This document shows, one piece after another, positions 1 to 8,818 of a stretch of DNA of 45,720 nucleotides; the stretch's first letter is position 1; each line of letters opens with the position of its first letter. The translations under genes were made by a program, and so were the position numbers. Origin of the DNA: a virus. Where the stretch lies: positions 1-45,720 of IMG/VR virus record IMGVR_UViG_3300037321_000056; one strand, given 5' to 3'. Under the pieces are notes generated by a model. That model saw nothing but the letters and a program-made list of their open reading frames with translations, was not told the origin of the DNA and did no database searches.

Positions 1-2067
1 ACATTAATCGAAGCTTTAGCGTTTGTCTTATACGGCAAGCCATTTAGAAAGATTAATAAGGGTTCATTGGTAAATTCTGTTAATAAAAAGGGCATGGAAA
101 TTGAATTAAGTTTGACTGTAAAATCTGATGAATATCTAGTCAAACGTAGTATTAAGCCTAACACATTTTCTATTATTAAAAATGGTGTTGAGCTACCCCA
201 ACATGGTTCGGCTAGTGACTATCAAGATATGTTAGAAGAAACCGTACTCAAAATGAGTTTTGTAACCTTTAAACAAATTATTGTGTTAGGTACAGCTGGA
301 TTTGAGCCATTTATGGATTTAGATGCACCAAAGCGTAGGGCAATTGTTGAAGATTTAGTTGACGTTGGTATATTCACCAAAATGAGTGATATGAACAAAC
401 TGACTATCCGCGATTTAAGAACCGAATTAACCATTGAGACAAATAGCCTTGAATCCCTCAATCGAATCCTAGCAGTTCAGGAAAAAAATAGTGTAGATAT
501 TATTGATGCAAATAAAGTTCGCATTGACACCCTACAAGTTCGTTATGATAGAAATCTAGTTGACGGTAAGGAATTAAAATCTCAGCTGGTTAAAATGGTA
601 GACGATTTAAATGTTATTGATACTGCTAATGCCGCCGAAATTGCTAAGTTGAATGGTGAAATTTCAAATAAGCTTTCTGACCTTGATCAGTCAACCGACA
701 TTGAAGACCTTAAAAATTCACACATTGAATTAGTTAATGATTTTATTAAAGTATCTGCTACAAAGTATAATTCGTTTAAACTAGAATTAGATGATGAATA
801 TATAGCAGATAAACTCGAACATGATAAAGTGCTTGGAGAAATTACTTCAAGGTTATACCCAAAAACCGATGTATCCGATAAAACCAATACGATTAATTCA
901 TCTAAAGCCGATATAAAAGTACATAATATAACCATTGCCGCCAACACTAAGCGATTAGAATTCTTTGAGCATACCGTTGAATGTCCAACTTGTGAAAGTT
1001 CATTAGATGATGCGTATCGTGATAAAATGTCGAAACTCCTGATTGATGAATCTACTACGTGTAAGGTTAAAATTGCAGATTTGGAATTGGTTATTACTGA
1101 ATGTGACACTTTTATTACAGATGAAAGAATTAAGTATGACAAGTCAGTTAAGGAAATAGGTGAAGAAGTACGTAATGAAAATACTGCATATGATGATAAA
1201 AGTGATATTCTACGATATAAGAAAATTAGTCGCGAATCTCAGGATACTAAAAATATTGCCGAATTTACCAGAGGTCTGTCTGACAATCTGACTGAATTTA
1301 AAGTAAGTGCAAATGCTAATTATTTTGAATACCAGAAGTCTTCGCAAAACAATCTTACTTCAGTTAAAGATGGTCATGTTGATTCTACTAAAGGATATAG
1401 GGATGATATTCAGGAATTAAAGACGAAAATCAAATCAATATTATTAAGTGTTAAAAGTATCAAAGACGACATTGATAGTTTAAATAGAGAACAAGAACAT
1501 CTTAAAGCAAATACCGGAGACATAGATAAGGCTAAATCTGACATTCGTGAATGCGAACTAAAGGTTAAGACTAATACGCTAGAAATTAAAAATCTAAGTA
1601 TTCTTCAAACGCTATTGAAAGATGATGGTATTAAGGCTAAGGTTATCAAGCAATATATTCCATTTATTAATAGTAGTATTAATGGATATCTAAAAACGAT
1701 GGGGTCTACGATTAACTTTACATTAGATGAACAGTTTAATGAAAAAATTAAATCGAGAGGTCGCGAAGAATTCACATATAACTCATTTAGTCAAGGTGAG
1801 AAAATGAGAATTGATGTTGCCATTATGTTTACGTGGCGTGATGTTGTGCGCAAGCGTACAAACTTCTTATCCAATTTATTGATAATGGATGAAGTTATGG
1901 ATGGGGCGAGTGACGATGCTGGTATCAAATCATTACATCAATTAATCGATGTGTTAAATGATAACGTCTTTATTATTAGTCATAATGAAACGCATGACTT
2001 GGATAAATTTGATAATCATCTTACTATGCAAAAAAAGGGGAACTTTACATATAAAATACAAAATTAA
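1..2067 (+). CDS. 46: gp46-like recombination endonuclease subunit (Rad50/SbcC family), 5' partial
   Basis: This is the ATPase subunit of the T4 gp46/gp47 nuclease, which resects DNA ends for recombination-dependent replication. The frame is open to base 1 and reads T-L-I-E-A-L-A-F before the first possible start at 67, matching the region just after Walker A in gp46. The N-terminus and Walker A therefore lie upstream of the window. A zinc-hook CPTC is encoded at 982-993, flanked by long charged coiled-coil segments. Near the C-terminus are the ABC signature SQGEKMR and Walker B LLIMDEVMDG. The gp47 nuclease gene would be expected just upstream. Followed by gene 45, as in T4. Confidence 0.95.
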   Translation, partial: TLIEALAFVLYGKPFRKINKGSLVNSVNKKGMEIELSLTVKSDEYLVKRSIKPNTFSIIKNGVELPQHGSASDYQDMLEETVLKMSFVTFKQIIVLGTAGFEPFMDLDAPKRRAIVEDLVDVGIFTKMSDMNKLTIRDLRTELTIETNSLESLNRILAVQEKNSVDIIDANKVRIDTLQVRYDRNLVDGKELKSQLVKMVDDLNVIDTANAAEIAKLNGEISNKLSDLDQSTDIEDLKNSHIELVNDFIKVSATKYNSFKLELDDEYIADKLEHDKVLGEITSRLYPKTDVSDKTNTINSSKADIKVHNITIAANTKRLEFFEHTVECPTCESSLDDAYRDKMSKLLIDESTTCKVKIADLELVITECDTFITDERIKYDKSVKEIGEEVRNENTAYDDKSDILRYKKISRESQDTKNIAEFTRGLSDNLTEFKVSANANYFEYQKSSQNNLTSVKDGHVDSTKGYRDDIQELKTKIKSILLSVKSIKDDIDSLNREQEHLKANTGDIDKAKSDIRECELKVKTNTLEIKNLSILQTLLKDDGIKAKVIKQYIPFINSSINGYLKTMGSTINFTLDEQFNEKIKSRGREEFTYNSFSQGEKMRIDVAIMFTWRDVVRKRTNFLSNLLIMDEVMDGASDDAGIKSLHQLIDVLNDNVFIISHNETHDLDKFDNHLTMQKKGNFTYKIQN

Positions 2068-2078
2068 TGTTTATAATC

Positions 2079-2110
2079 GCTAGGGTTCTAGTGGTATAAT
2101 AGAATCTAGC
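2079..2110 (+). promoter_or_regulatory. Stem-loop with extended -10 promoter in its loop
   Basis: Left arm 2079-2090 (GCTAGGGTTCTA) pairs with right arm 2100-2110 (TAGAATCTAGC) with a small bulge. The loop carries TGGTATAAT at 2092-2100, an extended -10 box like those of T4 early promoters. No good -35 is seen at 17 bp. It probably serves the small gene at 2172 and gene 45. The nested layout resembles the promoter-early stem-loop (PeSL) cassettes of T4-type phages. Confidence 0.6.
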
Positions 2111-2118
2111 AAATCGAG

Positions 2119-2138
2119 AAACCTTAGCAATAAGGTTT
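2119..2138 (+). terminator. Perfect 8-bp hairpin with GCAA loop
   Basis: AAACCTTA (2119-2126), loop GCAA, TAAGGTTT (2131-2138), followed by ATTTACTT. GCAA is a stable GNRA tetraloop. It lies in the leader upstream of the gene at 2172. It could be a weak terminator or a leader RNA structure; the T-tract is short. Confidence 0.5.
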
Positions 2139-2171
2139 ATTTACTTAAAGTATGAATATTAGGGATCACAT

Positions 2172-2462
2172 ATGAATCCAGCTATAAAATTAGATTTTGA
2201 AAGTTTAAAAAAACTCTATAAATCAATTACCAAGAACTCACGAACATCAAAATTCCGAGTACGAAAAGAATTCGGATTGTTTATCACTGACTCAAAAATT
2301 ATTATGTATCTTATGGACGAGCATAATAGAGCAGAAAAAGCTCTTGAGTTGATGGGTGTAAGTACATACCCAGATCAAGAAATCGTTGCTAATCTGCATT
2401 TGCAGATGAAGCGTTCCTCAGTAGATGTGATTGCGCATCTATACAAATGCCGTAATTTATAA
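2172..2462 (+). CDS. Small hypothetical protein between genes 46 and 45 (96 aa)
   Basis: A basic, mostly helical 96-residue protein with no signal peptide or membrane segment. I do not recognise the family. The ATG has an AGGG ribosome site 8-11 bases upstream. It sits where T4 has 45.2 and rpbA (the RNA polymerase-binding protein), but I see no clear RpbA similarity. It ends 9 bases before gene 45, so it is probably co-transcribed with the clamp gene. Confidence 0.75.
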   Translation: MNPAIKLDFESLKKLYKSITKNSRTSKFRVRKEFGLFITDSKIIMYLMDEHNRAEKALELMGVSTYPDQEIVANLHLQMKRSSVDVIAHLYKCRNL

Positions 2463-2471
2463 GAGAAAATT

Positions 2472-3134
2472 ATGAAACTTAGTGTACAAACATTAAACTT
2501 ATTGAAAAACTTCGCTTCAATACAGGGGTCTATCTTAATTAAAGAGGGTAGCCAAATACAGACTAAATCAGTAGCCAATAACATTGTGGCTTTTGCTAAT
2601 GTCGAGGAAGTATTCGAATCAGATTTTGGTATTTATGAATTATCTGAATTTTTAAGCGTCTATGGTATGTTGAAAGATCCAGAATTGGAATTTCATGACG
2701 GTTATCTGAATATTGTTTCTGGTCAATCGAAATGCCGCTACAATTATTGTGAACCTGAATGTATTGTTCGACCCAAGGACGGCGGTATAAAGTTACCTTC
2801 TGAGGACGTTACCTTCGATCTATCTGAAGCTGACTTAGAGAGACTTGTAAAAGCCGCTAATACTCTAAAGCTTGAAGATGTATGTGTTCATAACGAAGAT
2901 GGTCAATTACTCGTCTCTGTGCTTGACGCTAGAACTAAGGGTGGAAATAAATTTTCCATTAATGTTGGCGAATGTACCCATGAAAATAAATTCATGCTAT
3001 ACATTAAAGCAGATAACATAAAAGTTATTAAAGATGATTACAAAGTCACGTTTTCTTCACAGGGTATAACTGAATTTAAAGGTTCAAAATGTACCTACAA
3101 TATCACCCTAGAACGAAAAACTAGTACCTATTAA
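2472..3134 (+). CDS. 45: Sliding clamp, DNA polymerase processivity factor (gp45-like)
   Basis: The 220-residue product is close to the 228 of T4 gp45. It opens like gp45, with an M-K-L-S-x-x-T-L-x-L-L-K-N-F-A pattern followed by S-I-L. The clamp forms a trimeric ring that tethers gp43 to DNA; in T4 it also activates late transcription together with gp33 and gp55. The gene order 46 - small gene - 45 - 44 - 62 - regA is that of T4. A strong hairpin follows at 3144. The late promoters elsewhere in this window fit a conserved clamp-dependent late transcription system. Confidence 0.9.
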   Translation: MKLSVQTLNLLKNFASIQGSILIKEGSQIQTKSVANNIVAFANVEEVFESDFGIYELSEFLSVYGMLKDPELEFHDGYLNIVSGQSKCRYNYCEPECIVRPKDGGIKLPSEDVTFDLSEADLERLVKAANTLKLEDVCVHNEDGQLLVSVLDARTKGGNKFSINVGECTHENKFMLYIKADNIKVIKDDYKVTFSSQGITEFKGSKCTYNITLERKTSTY

Positions 3135-3143
3135 TCAACCGGT

Positions 3144-3174
3144 ATGCTATCATCTTTAATCAAGATGGTAGCAT
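3144..3174 (+). terminator. Long hairpin downstream of gene 45
   Basis: Left arm ATGCTATCATCTT (3144-3156), loop TAATC, right arm AAGATGGTAGCAT (3162-3174). This is a 13-bp stem with one G-U pair. There is no U-tract, only AAATTAGG. It may attenuate transcription, block 3' exonucleases or act as a processing site between the clamp gene and the following genes. Confidence 0.6.
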
Positions 3175-3189
3175 AAATTAGGAATAATC

Positions 3190-3393
3190 ATGATCGGAAT
3201 ACTTTATTTTATTTTATTTGCATTAACCGCATACGCCGTGGGTTATGGAATTATCTATGGGGCTACTGCTTATGTACACACCCCGACCAATGAACTTCCC
3301 GAATTCTGGGCTAATTATTTTATGATTAGTGGATTAATAATTGTGTTGGATGTTCTTGTAATAGTGTATGCTATTGCATCGTATTTTTTATAA
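3190..3393 (+). CDS. Small membrane protein, two TM segments (67 aa)
   Basis: Hydrophobic residues at about 2-25 and 43-66 suggest two membrane helices with a short polar loop between them. The ATG follows AGGA with about 6 bases spacing. It lies between genes 45 and 44, where T4 has no gene, so it is an accessory insertion in the replication operon. Function unknown. Confidence 0.65.
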   Translation: MIGILYFILFALTAYAVGYGIIYGATAYVHTPTNELPEFWANYFMISGLIIVLDVLVIVYAIASYFL

Positions 3394-3414
3394 ACAAAAA
3401 GAGAAAGTTATATT

Positions 3415-4362
3415 ATGCAAAAACCTAATGATATGTTGTGGGAATCGAAATATAGACCTTCAACGGTTGCCGAGTGTATTTTACCCACAGTACTAAAGAA
3501 ATTCTTTGAAGATATTGTAGCAACCGGAAAACTTACAAACTTACTATTGACATCAACAATGCCCGGTACTGGAAAGACGACAATAGCGCGCGCATTGTGT
3601 AATGATTTAGATTTTGATTATCTATTCATTAATGCTTCAGAATCTTCCGGTGTTGATACATTGAGAACCACGATTCGAGATTATGTTAGCTCATACAGTA
3701 TTGACGGTAGAAATAAAGTTGTCATATTGGACGAGTTCGATCAAACATCCGATGCATTTCAAAAGGCATTCCGTGGATTTATCGAAGAATTTCCATCGGC
3801 GCGATTTATATTAACCGCAAATTATGTTAATAAGGTTATTAAGCCTATTCGTTCAAGACTGAGACATTGTGAATTTGTCTACCCAGAATCTGAGCGCATA
3901 TCTTTAATAAAGCAAGGCATTATACGTTGTATTGATATTTTAAAGAAAGAAGACATTCTTTGTGAAAATAAGAAAGTTTTAATGGAATTGGTTCGTAGAA
4001 ACTACCCAGACAATCGTTCTGTGATAGTTGATTTACAGAATTATTCTATAAATGGTCAAATTGATGAAGGTATTTTAGGTAAAATTGTCGATAATGACGA
4101 TGTATCTGAATTTGTTGGTCATTTACAAAATAAAGACTTTGGTTCGGCTAGAAAGCTTATACCTATGTACGCAACCGATTACACCAACTTCATTCATCAA
4201 ATGTATAAAAAGTCGGATACCGTTGTTGATAAATCTTCTATTGGTGATTACATTTTAATTTTAGGTGAAAACATGAAGTTTGCAAATCAAGTTGTTGATA
4301 TGGAATTACATATTGCCGCATTGGTACTTGAACTTATGACAGAAGTGACATTTAAATCATGA
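3415..4362 (+). CDS. 44: Clamp loader large subunit (gp44-like AAA+ ATPase)
   Basis: gp44 forms the tetrameric ATPase core of the T4 clamp loader, which opens gp45 and closes it on primer-template DNA. The 315-residue protein begins with W-E-x-K-Y-R-P, typical of clamp loader ATPases. It has Walker A MPGTGKTT near residues 49-56, Walker B ILDEFD, sensor 1 ILTAN and an arginine-finger SRLR. Its stop overlaps the gp62 start (ATGA), the usual coupled arrangement for 44 and 62. Confidence 0.95.
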   Translation: MQKPNDMLWESKYRPSTVAECILPTVLKKFFEDIVATGKLTNLLLTSTMPGTGKTTIARALCNDLDFDYLFINASESSGVDTLRTTIRDYVSSYSIDGRNKVVILDEFDQTSDAFQKAFRGFIEEFPSARFILTANYVNKVIKPIRSRLRHCEFVYPESERISLIKQGIIRCIDILKKEDILCENKKVLMELVRRNYPDNRSVIVDLQNYSINGQIDEGILGKIVDNDDVSEFVGHLQNKDFGSARKLIPMYATDYTNFIHQMYKKSDTVVDKSSIGDYILILGENMKFANQVVDMELHIAALVLELMTEVTFKS

Positions 4363-4814
4363 GTGAATTAACCGATGGATATGGTGGTGTAGATGTAGTC
4401 GATTGGACCAAAGAAAAAATTGCCGATGATGGTCTGAATGCATTATCACCATTCGAGTTTGTGAAGTCTATTAATAGCAAGAAGCGGCTATCTGATGAAG
4501 ATGTTGAGCGTTACTATGACCCATTCTTAGTTAATCGCGCTATGAGCCAACATGCGGATACTACGGCATATGCCCAATGTATGAATAAGTATCCATCGTT
4601 ACCAAGAAAAATGCAGTACGATTTTCTTTTTAATACAATACGCAAGGGTACTAGGTACGGTAAATGGGCAAAGTTGGTAGATGTCGATGTTCAGATGATA
4701 ATCGACATTTATCAAGTTAGTAAATCAAAAGCTTTAGCTATTATGGATAGATTGACCAAAGAAAATATTAGCGATTTAGAGCATTATTATAGGAAAGGTG
4801 GTAGGTCTAAATAG
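4359..4814 (+). CDS. 62: Clamp loader small subunit (gp62-like)
   Basis: gp62 is the single non-ATPase subunit of the T4 clamp loader. This 151-residue product is shorter than T4 gp62 (187). It keeps the S-P-F-E-F-V-K-S-I segment and the Y-D-P-F-L-V-N-R-A-M-S segment I associate with gp62. Start overlaps the gp44 stop by 4 bases, implying coupled translation. An 8-bp perfect hairpin covers its stop codon. Confidence 0.85.
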   Translation: MSELTDGYGGVDVVDWTKEKIADDGLNALSPFEFVKSINSKKRLSDEDVERYYDPFLVNRAMSQHADTTAYAQCMNKYPSLPRKMQYDFLFNTIRKGTRYGKWAKLVDVDVQMIIDIYQVSKSKALAIMDRLTKENISDLEHYYRKGGRSK

Positions 4815-4825
4815 TTGTAGACCTA
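4802..4825 (+). promoter_or_regulatory. Perfect 8-bp stem-loop over the gp62 stop codon
   Basis: TAGGTCTA (4802-4809), loop AATAGTTG, TAGACCTA (4818-4825). It includes the end of gene 62 and lies 43 bases before regA. There is no strong U-tract, so it is more likely an mRNA structure that affects ribosome passage or regA expression than a terminator. Inference only. Confidence 0.45.
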
Positions 4826-4867
4826 ATTATATTATGGTCGTAATGATACATACTGAGGATAAGAAAA

Positions 4868-5257
4868 ATGTTAGATAATATGTTAGAAATTGAATTAGCC
4901 GATAATGATGCGTTCCTTAAAATTAGAGAAACATTAACTAGAATCGGTATAGCAAGTAATAAAGATAAAACCATTTACCAAAGTTGCCATATTTTACAAA
5001 AGCGCGGTTTATATTACATTGTGCATTTTAAAGAATTATTGCGTATGGATGGTAGAACCGTGGATATATCTGCTGAAGATATTGAGCGAAGAACTGATAT
5101 TTCGAAACTATTACAAGAATGGAAATTATGTACAATAATTAAACCTGACGATCATGTATCCGGTAGACAAAATCTATTTAGGGTTATAAGTTTTAAAGAA
5201 TCTAAAGTCTGGGCTAAAATTTCCAAATATCAGATTGGAAACGTGTATACAGATTGA
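4868..5257 (+). CDS. regA: RegA-like translational repressor
   Basis: RegA binds the translation initiation regions of T4 early mRNAs, including 44 and 45, and represses them. The 129-residue product matches T4 RegA (122 residues) closely in what I recall: E-T-L-T-R-x-G-I-A, then N-K-D-K-x-x-Y-Q-S-C-H-I-L-Q, G-L-Y-Y-I-V-H-F-K-E and L-R-M-D-G-R. The ATG at 4868 has GAGG about 10 bases upstream; a second ATG at 4880 would give a length nearer T4. Confidence 0.95.
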   Translation: MLDNMLEIELADNDAFLKIRETLTRIGIASNKDKTIYQSCHILQKRGLYYIVHFKELLRMDGRTVDISAEDIERRTDISKLLQEWKLCTIIKPDDHVSGRQNLFRVISFKESKVWAKISKYQIGNVYTD

Positions 5258-5277
5258 ACATAAAGTAAACAAATATA

Positions 5278-5322
5278 TTGACAAATAAATCCTAATCGTA
5301 TAGTATGTGATTAGGATTTTTT
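5278..5322 (+). promoter_or_regulatory. Promoter/terminator unit (PeSL-like)
   Basis: TTGACA (5278-5283), 17-bp spacer, TAGTAT (5301-5306). The -10 lies in the loop of an 11-bp perfect stem, 5287-5297 (AAATCCTAATC) with 5309-5319, followed by a T-run. The same DNA can thus end the regA transcript and start transcription of the genes at 5337 and 5573. Confidence 0.75.
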
Positions 5323-5336
5323 ATTTAAGGGGTATT

Positions 5337-5498
5337 ATGAAAAAGTATAATTGGGTATTTTTACTATCGATTATTTATGTTATCGGTGTTATTTATTATA
5401 GATTGGAAATTGGATTGCCTAGCATTCTTGCGGTTATTCCATGTATTGTATGTTCACTTTATATAAATTTAGTAGTTCTGCATAAATTATATCCTTGA
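5337..5498 (+). CDS. Small membrane protein (53 aa)
   Basis: Two hydrophobic segments (about residues 5-20 and 29-48) indicate an inner-membrane protein. The ATG at 5337 has AAGGGG 5-10 bases upstream and follows the promoter/stem-loop at 5278, so upstream in-frame codons are leader. Function unknown; probably early and accessory. Confidence 0.6.
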   Translation: MKKYNWVFLLSIIYVIGVIYYRLEIGLPSILAVIPCIVCSLYINLVVLHKLYP

Positions 5499-5572
5499 TT
5501 TTTGTGGATTATAACTGTAAGATGTATGTATTGGTTTTAGAGACTATTATTTTTAACTTTGAGGTATATATT

Positions 5573-5968
5573 ATGAAAGACAATTTATTAGGTAACAATA
5601 TTAAGGATTTGTTATTAAGTAACTTTCCAAATGCAAGGGTTATAGTGTCACCTTTACGGCTGGGTATTAGTAATAGTAGCTACTTCACTGTAACTTTTGG
5701 TACAATTGGAAATATCAGCGAATTAACTAGTCGCATCGAGCAAAATGATCCAGTAGGTCATAAATGGATAATTTGGGTTAACGGTGAAGATAAGTATTTG
5801 GTAGAATCTATCAGTTCTGGTATTAGTATCAACCCAACTGAAAAGTACTACGCAATGGGTACAGTCAAAACTAAGTTTAGAAAGGTTAGCGGTGATTCTA
5901 ATAGTATTACCAGAGCATTTACTCGATTCTCCGACCGTTTAGTTGGCTTAGTTAAGGATAACGAATGA
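5573..5968 (+). CDS. Hypothetical protein (131 aa)
   Basis: The start at 5573 is chosen because it carries the recurrent ribosome site TTGAGGTATATATTATG; the in-frame open sequence back to 5495 looks like leader. Soluble protein of mixed alpha/beta character, with repeated Ile/Ser stretches in the centre and a basic C-terminal third. I do not recognise the family. It precedes the Dam-like methylase. Confidence 0.65.
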   Translation: MKDNLLGNNIKDLLLSNFPNARVIVSPLRLGISNSSYFTVTFGTIGNISELTSRIEQNDPVGHKWIIWVNGEDKYLVESISSGISINPTEKYYAMGTVKTKFRKVSGDSNSITRAFTRFSDRLVGLVKDNE

Positions 5969-5981
5969 AATATCTATCAGC

Positions 5982-6797
5982 GTGATAAATACAGCGATAA
6001 ATACTTTGACTTTTCTTAAATCCGCAATACCGTATATGGGTAACAAATATTCAATACTAGATCAGTTGGTATGGCGAATACCAACTGATATTAGTACATT
6101 TAGAGAAATATTCTGTGGTTCTGGTGTGGTTAGTTTAAATGTATCCGCTAAAAACTATGTACTAACTGATATAAATCCACAATTGATAGAGTTGCACAAT
6201 TGCTTAATGAATATAGAATTTTGCAAGAATGCCTTAGACCTTTCCAATACGTATTTATCCGATATTGATGATTACCTTAGACTCAGAAAAGATTACAATG
6301 AAAACCCTACCCCAGATAAATTCCTATTGTTAATATACAGGTCATTTTCTAACCAAATTAGATTTAACTCTAGTGGTGAATTTAATATGCCGTATGGGGC
6401 TAGGAACACATTTAATTGGGCTAAGATTGTAAAACATTTTTCGGTTGTAATGAATGAAAGTGTTGAAATATATCTTTCCGATTTCAGGGATGCACTATCA
6501 TCTATATCTGATGATGATTTTGTATTTATAGATCCGCCGTATTACAATTCAGTAGCCACATATAACGATGGATGGTCAGCCCAAGATGAAATAGACTTAT
6601 ACGAATTAATTGGGCAGTTAAAATGCCGTTGGATGCTAACCAACACATTAGAAAATCGTGGGGTTGAAAATAAATATTTGACTGACTTTGTTAAAGGGTA
6701 TAATGTAACTCCTATAAATTCGTCATTTAACTATGATAAGTTTAGAAAGACTGATCATAAAAAGAAAGAAATTATTGTAACTAATTATAAGGTTTAA
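5982..6797 (+). CDS. dam: Dam-like N6-adenine DNA methyltransferase
   Basis: Methylates adenine in DNA using S-adenosylmethionine; the T4 homologue recognises GATC. Class alpha Dam layout: I-P-Y-M-G-N-K near residues 16-22, motif I F-R-E-I-F-C-G-S-G-V-V-S-L-N-V, motif D-I-N-P-Q-L-I, an R-x-N-x-x-G-E-F-N-x-P-Y-G segment, and the catalytic DPPY in V-F-I-D-P-P-Y. The start is uncertain: GTG at 5982 has no good ribosome site and TTG at 6006 is an alternative. It may protect phage DNA from host restriction or mark it for its own use. Confidence 0.88.
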   Translation: MINTAINTLTFLKSAIPYMGNKYSILDQLVWRIPTDISTFREIFCGSGVVSLNVSAKNYVLTDINPQLIELHNCLMNIEFCKNALDLSNTYLSDIDDYLRLRKDYNENPTPDKFLLLIYRSFSNQIRFNSSGEFNMPYGARNTFNWAKIVKHFSVVMNESVEIYLSDFRDALSSISDDDFVFIDPPYYNSVATYNDGWSAQDEIDLYELIGQLKCRWMLTNTLENRGVENKYLTDFVKGYNVTPINSSFNYDKFRKTDHKKKEIIVTNYKV

Positions 6798-6798
6798 C

Positions 6799-8289
6799 AT
6801 GACAGAAACATTTTTAAATACAGTTGTTCGAGGTGACAATATCCTAGAACGATACTTAGATGGTAATAATGAGGAACAGGTACGAAAAGTTCCGTATAAG
6901 CCGTCATTATTCTTTAATAGTAAGGATGAAACTAACTATAAAGATATTTATGGCAATTATGTAATGCGAAAGAAATATGATTCATTAGTTGATGCCAGAG
7001 AAGCCAGAAAGAGTTATGACGGCGTTCATGGTGCATCTGTATTAGGTATGGATAACTTTGGCTATGCGTATATGTCAGACACATATAATGATATGAAACC
7101 GGATATGAAAAATGTTCGAATAGCTATAGTCGATATTGAGGTCACAGCCCCATGTTTCCCTTCGCCAATAGTAGCTATCTGGGAAATAGATGCGATAACT
7201 CACTATGATTATCTTGAAGACCAATTCTATACTTGGGGTTGTGGTGAGTGGTGTCGAGAGAAATCGGTTCTACCAGAAGAAATATTAAACAAGTTAACAT
7301 ATTTTCGCTGTACATCCGAAAAGGATATGCTGATTAAGTATTTACAATTTTGGGCAGAAAATCCACCTGTTATTATTAGTGGCTGGAATTCTAAGTTTTT
7401 CGATACTCCATATATTTACCAAAGAATTTTAAAGGTGTTGGGTGAAACCAATGTAAGAAGATTGTCACCGTGGAAGATTGTTCGATGTGTTGAAGGTGCG
7501 GATGCTTATCATAATGATACTATTAGTATTGATATCCTTGGTGTTTGTGAGTTAGATTATATTAAACTGTATAGAAAATTCGTATTAGAGCCTAGAGTAA
7601 GTTATAAATTAGACAGCATTGGTGAGATTGAAGTTGGTCAAAAGAAAATTGATTTTTCGGAATATAAAAACTTAGCAGATCTGAAAGCTCGTAATCATCA
7701 ATTGTATATAGATTATAATATCGGTGATGTTGATTTGGTATTTAGAATTGACGGCGCTAGAAATTTGTTTAACTTGGCAATCAATATAGCATACTATGCA
7801 AAGATTAATTTTGATGATGTATTTTCTCCAATACGAACGTGGGATGCAATATTGTTTAACTCATTGCGTCAGCAAAATATAGTTATTCCTGAAAAAGTAC
7901 AGCACCCAAAAGAAAGATTTATGGGTGCTTGGGTTAAAGAACCTAACGGCGGCGCGGGTGGACTATTTGAGTCTATCCTAAGTGTGGATTTAGAATCACT
8001 GTATCCATGTGTTATAATGCAATGGAATATTAGCCCAGAAACCATAGTAGAAGAATTTCATCCACAGCCGATACAAAAATGGGTTGATGGGACGGCTAAA
8101 TTTGATACCAATGATTTATCGTGTAACCCAAATGGTGTTAGGTATTCAAAAACTAAACGAGGTGTTATACCTATAGAAATTGAAAAGGTATTTAAACAGC
8201 GTAAGCATCATAAAAAATTAAATCAACAATACGCACAAGAATTATTGTTAATTGATAAAGAGATTGAACGAAGAGGGTTAAAGGTATGA
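6799..8289 (+). CDS. 43A: DNA polymerase, N-terminal piece (gp43A): exonuclease domain and first half of polymerase domain
   Basis: Family B replicative polymerase of the T4/RB69 type. The 3'-5' exonuclease motifs are present: V-D-I-E-V, G-W-N-S-K-F-F-D and Y-N-x-x-D-x-x-L-V. Palm motif A follows as S-V-D-L-E-S-L-Y-P. The chain ends in the fingers after Q-R-K-H-H-K-K-L, 496 residues into a protein that would be about 860-900. Motif B and motif C are in the separate genes at 9782 and 10819. A split in the fingers is known in some T4-like Aeromonas phages (gp43A/gp43B), so this is probably a functional two-chain arrangement. The stop overlaps the next ATG. Confidence 0.93.
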   Translation: MTETFLNTVVRGDNILERYLDGNNEEQVRKVPYKPSLFFNSKDETNYKDIYGNYVMRKKYDSLVDAREARKSYDGVHGASVLGMDNFGYAYMSDTYNDMKPDMKNVRIAIVDIEVTAPCFPSPIVAIWEIDAITHYDYLEDQFYTWGCGEWCREKSVLPEEILNKLTYFRCTSEKDMLIKYLQFWAENPPVIISGWNSKFFDTPYIYQRILKVLGETNVRRLSPWKIVRCVEGADAYHNDTISIDILGVCELDYIKLYRKFVLEPRVSYKLDSIGEIEVGQKKIDFSEYKNLADLKARNHQLYIDYNIGDVDLVFRIDGARNLFNLAINIAYYAKINFDDVFSPIRTWDAILFNSLRQQNIVIPEKVQHPKERFMGAWVKEPNGGAGGLFESILSVDLESLYPCVIMQWNISPETIVEEFHPQPIQKWVDGTAKFDTNDLSCNPNGVRYSKTKRGVIPIEIEKVFKQRKHHKKLNQQYAQELLLIDKEIERRGLKV

Positions 8290-8624
8290 GTAGGTCATTT
8301 GAAGAATTATGTAACATGAAGGCTGGTGAATTTTATTGGGAAAATACACAGCAAGGTAGTATACTGTTCATGGTGGAATCACTCCCAGAGATAATAACCA
8401 CTTCTACTAGACAGGTTGTTTGGTATGGGGTGTGTGTAGACCCACTATTTAGAAATGTCTGGATGGGTCGATTTTTAGCAACCGAAAAATACATGCATTA
8501 TGCTCCCAGAATTAGTAATAATGCAGAGTATATTAATGTTAGTAAACTTGAAAAGTACGAAACCGAACCACTTAAAAAACTTATAATGGAGAACCAAGAT
8601 GTCGAATACACCAGCAAATACTAG
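8286..8624 (+). CDS. Hypothetical protein in the gp43A-gp43B insert (112 aa)
   Basis: Soluble, Trp/Tyr-rich 112-residue protein, unrecognised. Its ATG overlaps the gp43A stop (ATGA), and its end overlaps the next gene by 26 bases, so it is translated as part of the polymerase operon. First of five genes that separate the two polymerase halves. Confidence 0.7.
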   Translation: MSRSFEELCNMKAGEFYWENTQQGSILFMVESLPEIITTSTRQVVWYGVCVDPLFRNVWMGRFLATEKYMHYAPRISNNAEYINVSKLEKYETEPLKKLIMENQDVEYTSKY

Positions 8625-8814
8625 AACCTTATCACCCTCAGAAGCACTTTTTGGATTTTGTGGATGGTTAACTACCAGAGATAAAATTACCCGAATGGGG
8701 TTAGTTTGTGAATGTTCAGAAATACCAGATCTAATAGTGGAATTCTGTGAATTTAATAATCTACCAATGCCCGAACACGATTGGCATAAAAATTTAAATC
8801 ATCCAAAAGAGTAA
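8599..8814 (+). CDS. Small conserved phage protein with GFCGWLTTR motif (71 aa)
   Basis: The core L-S-P-S-E-A-L-F-G-F-C-G-W-L-T-T-R and C-terminal L-P-x-P-x-x-D-W-H-K-N-L-x-H-P resemble a small uncharacterised protein family that I recall from many unrelated phages. No known function. It overlaps the preceding gene; an AAGATG context precedes the ATG. It is directly upstream of the holin-like gene. Confidence 0.75.
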   Translation: MSNTPANTRTLSPSEALFGFCGWLTTRDKITRMGLVCECSEIPDLIVEFCEFNNLPMPEHDWHKNLNHPKE

Positions 8815-8818
8815 AATG

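Noticed and set aside
687-1142. Long minus-strand open frames such as 687-1142 and 28479-29000
   Set aside because: They lie opposite strongly conserved genes (gp46, topoisomerase), lack ribosome sites and have compositions typical of antisense frames.
5982-6007. Two GATAAATA boxes as late promoters for dam
   Set aside because: Both have a mismatch at the first position and lie at or inside the predicted start of an enzyme expected to be early.
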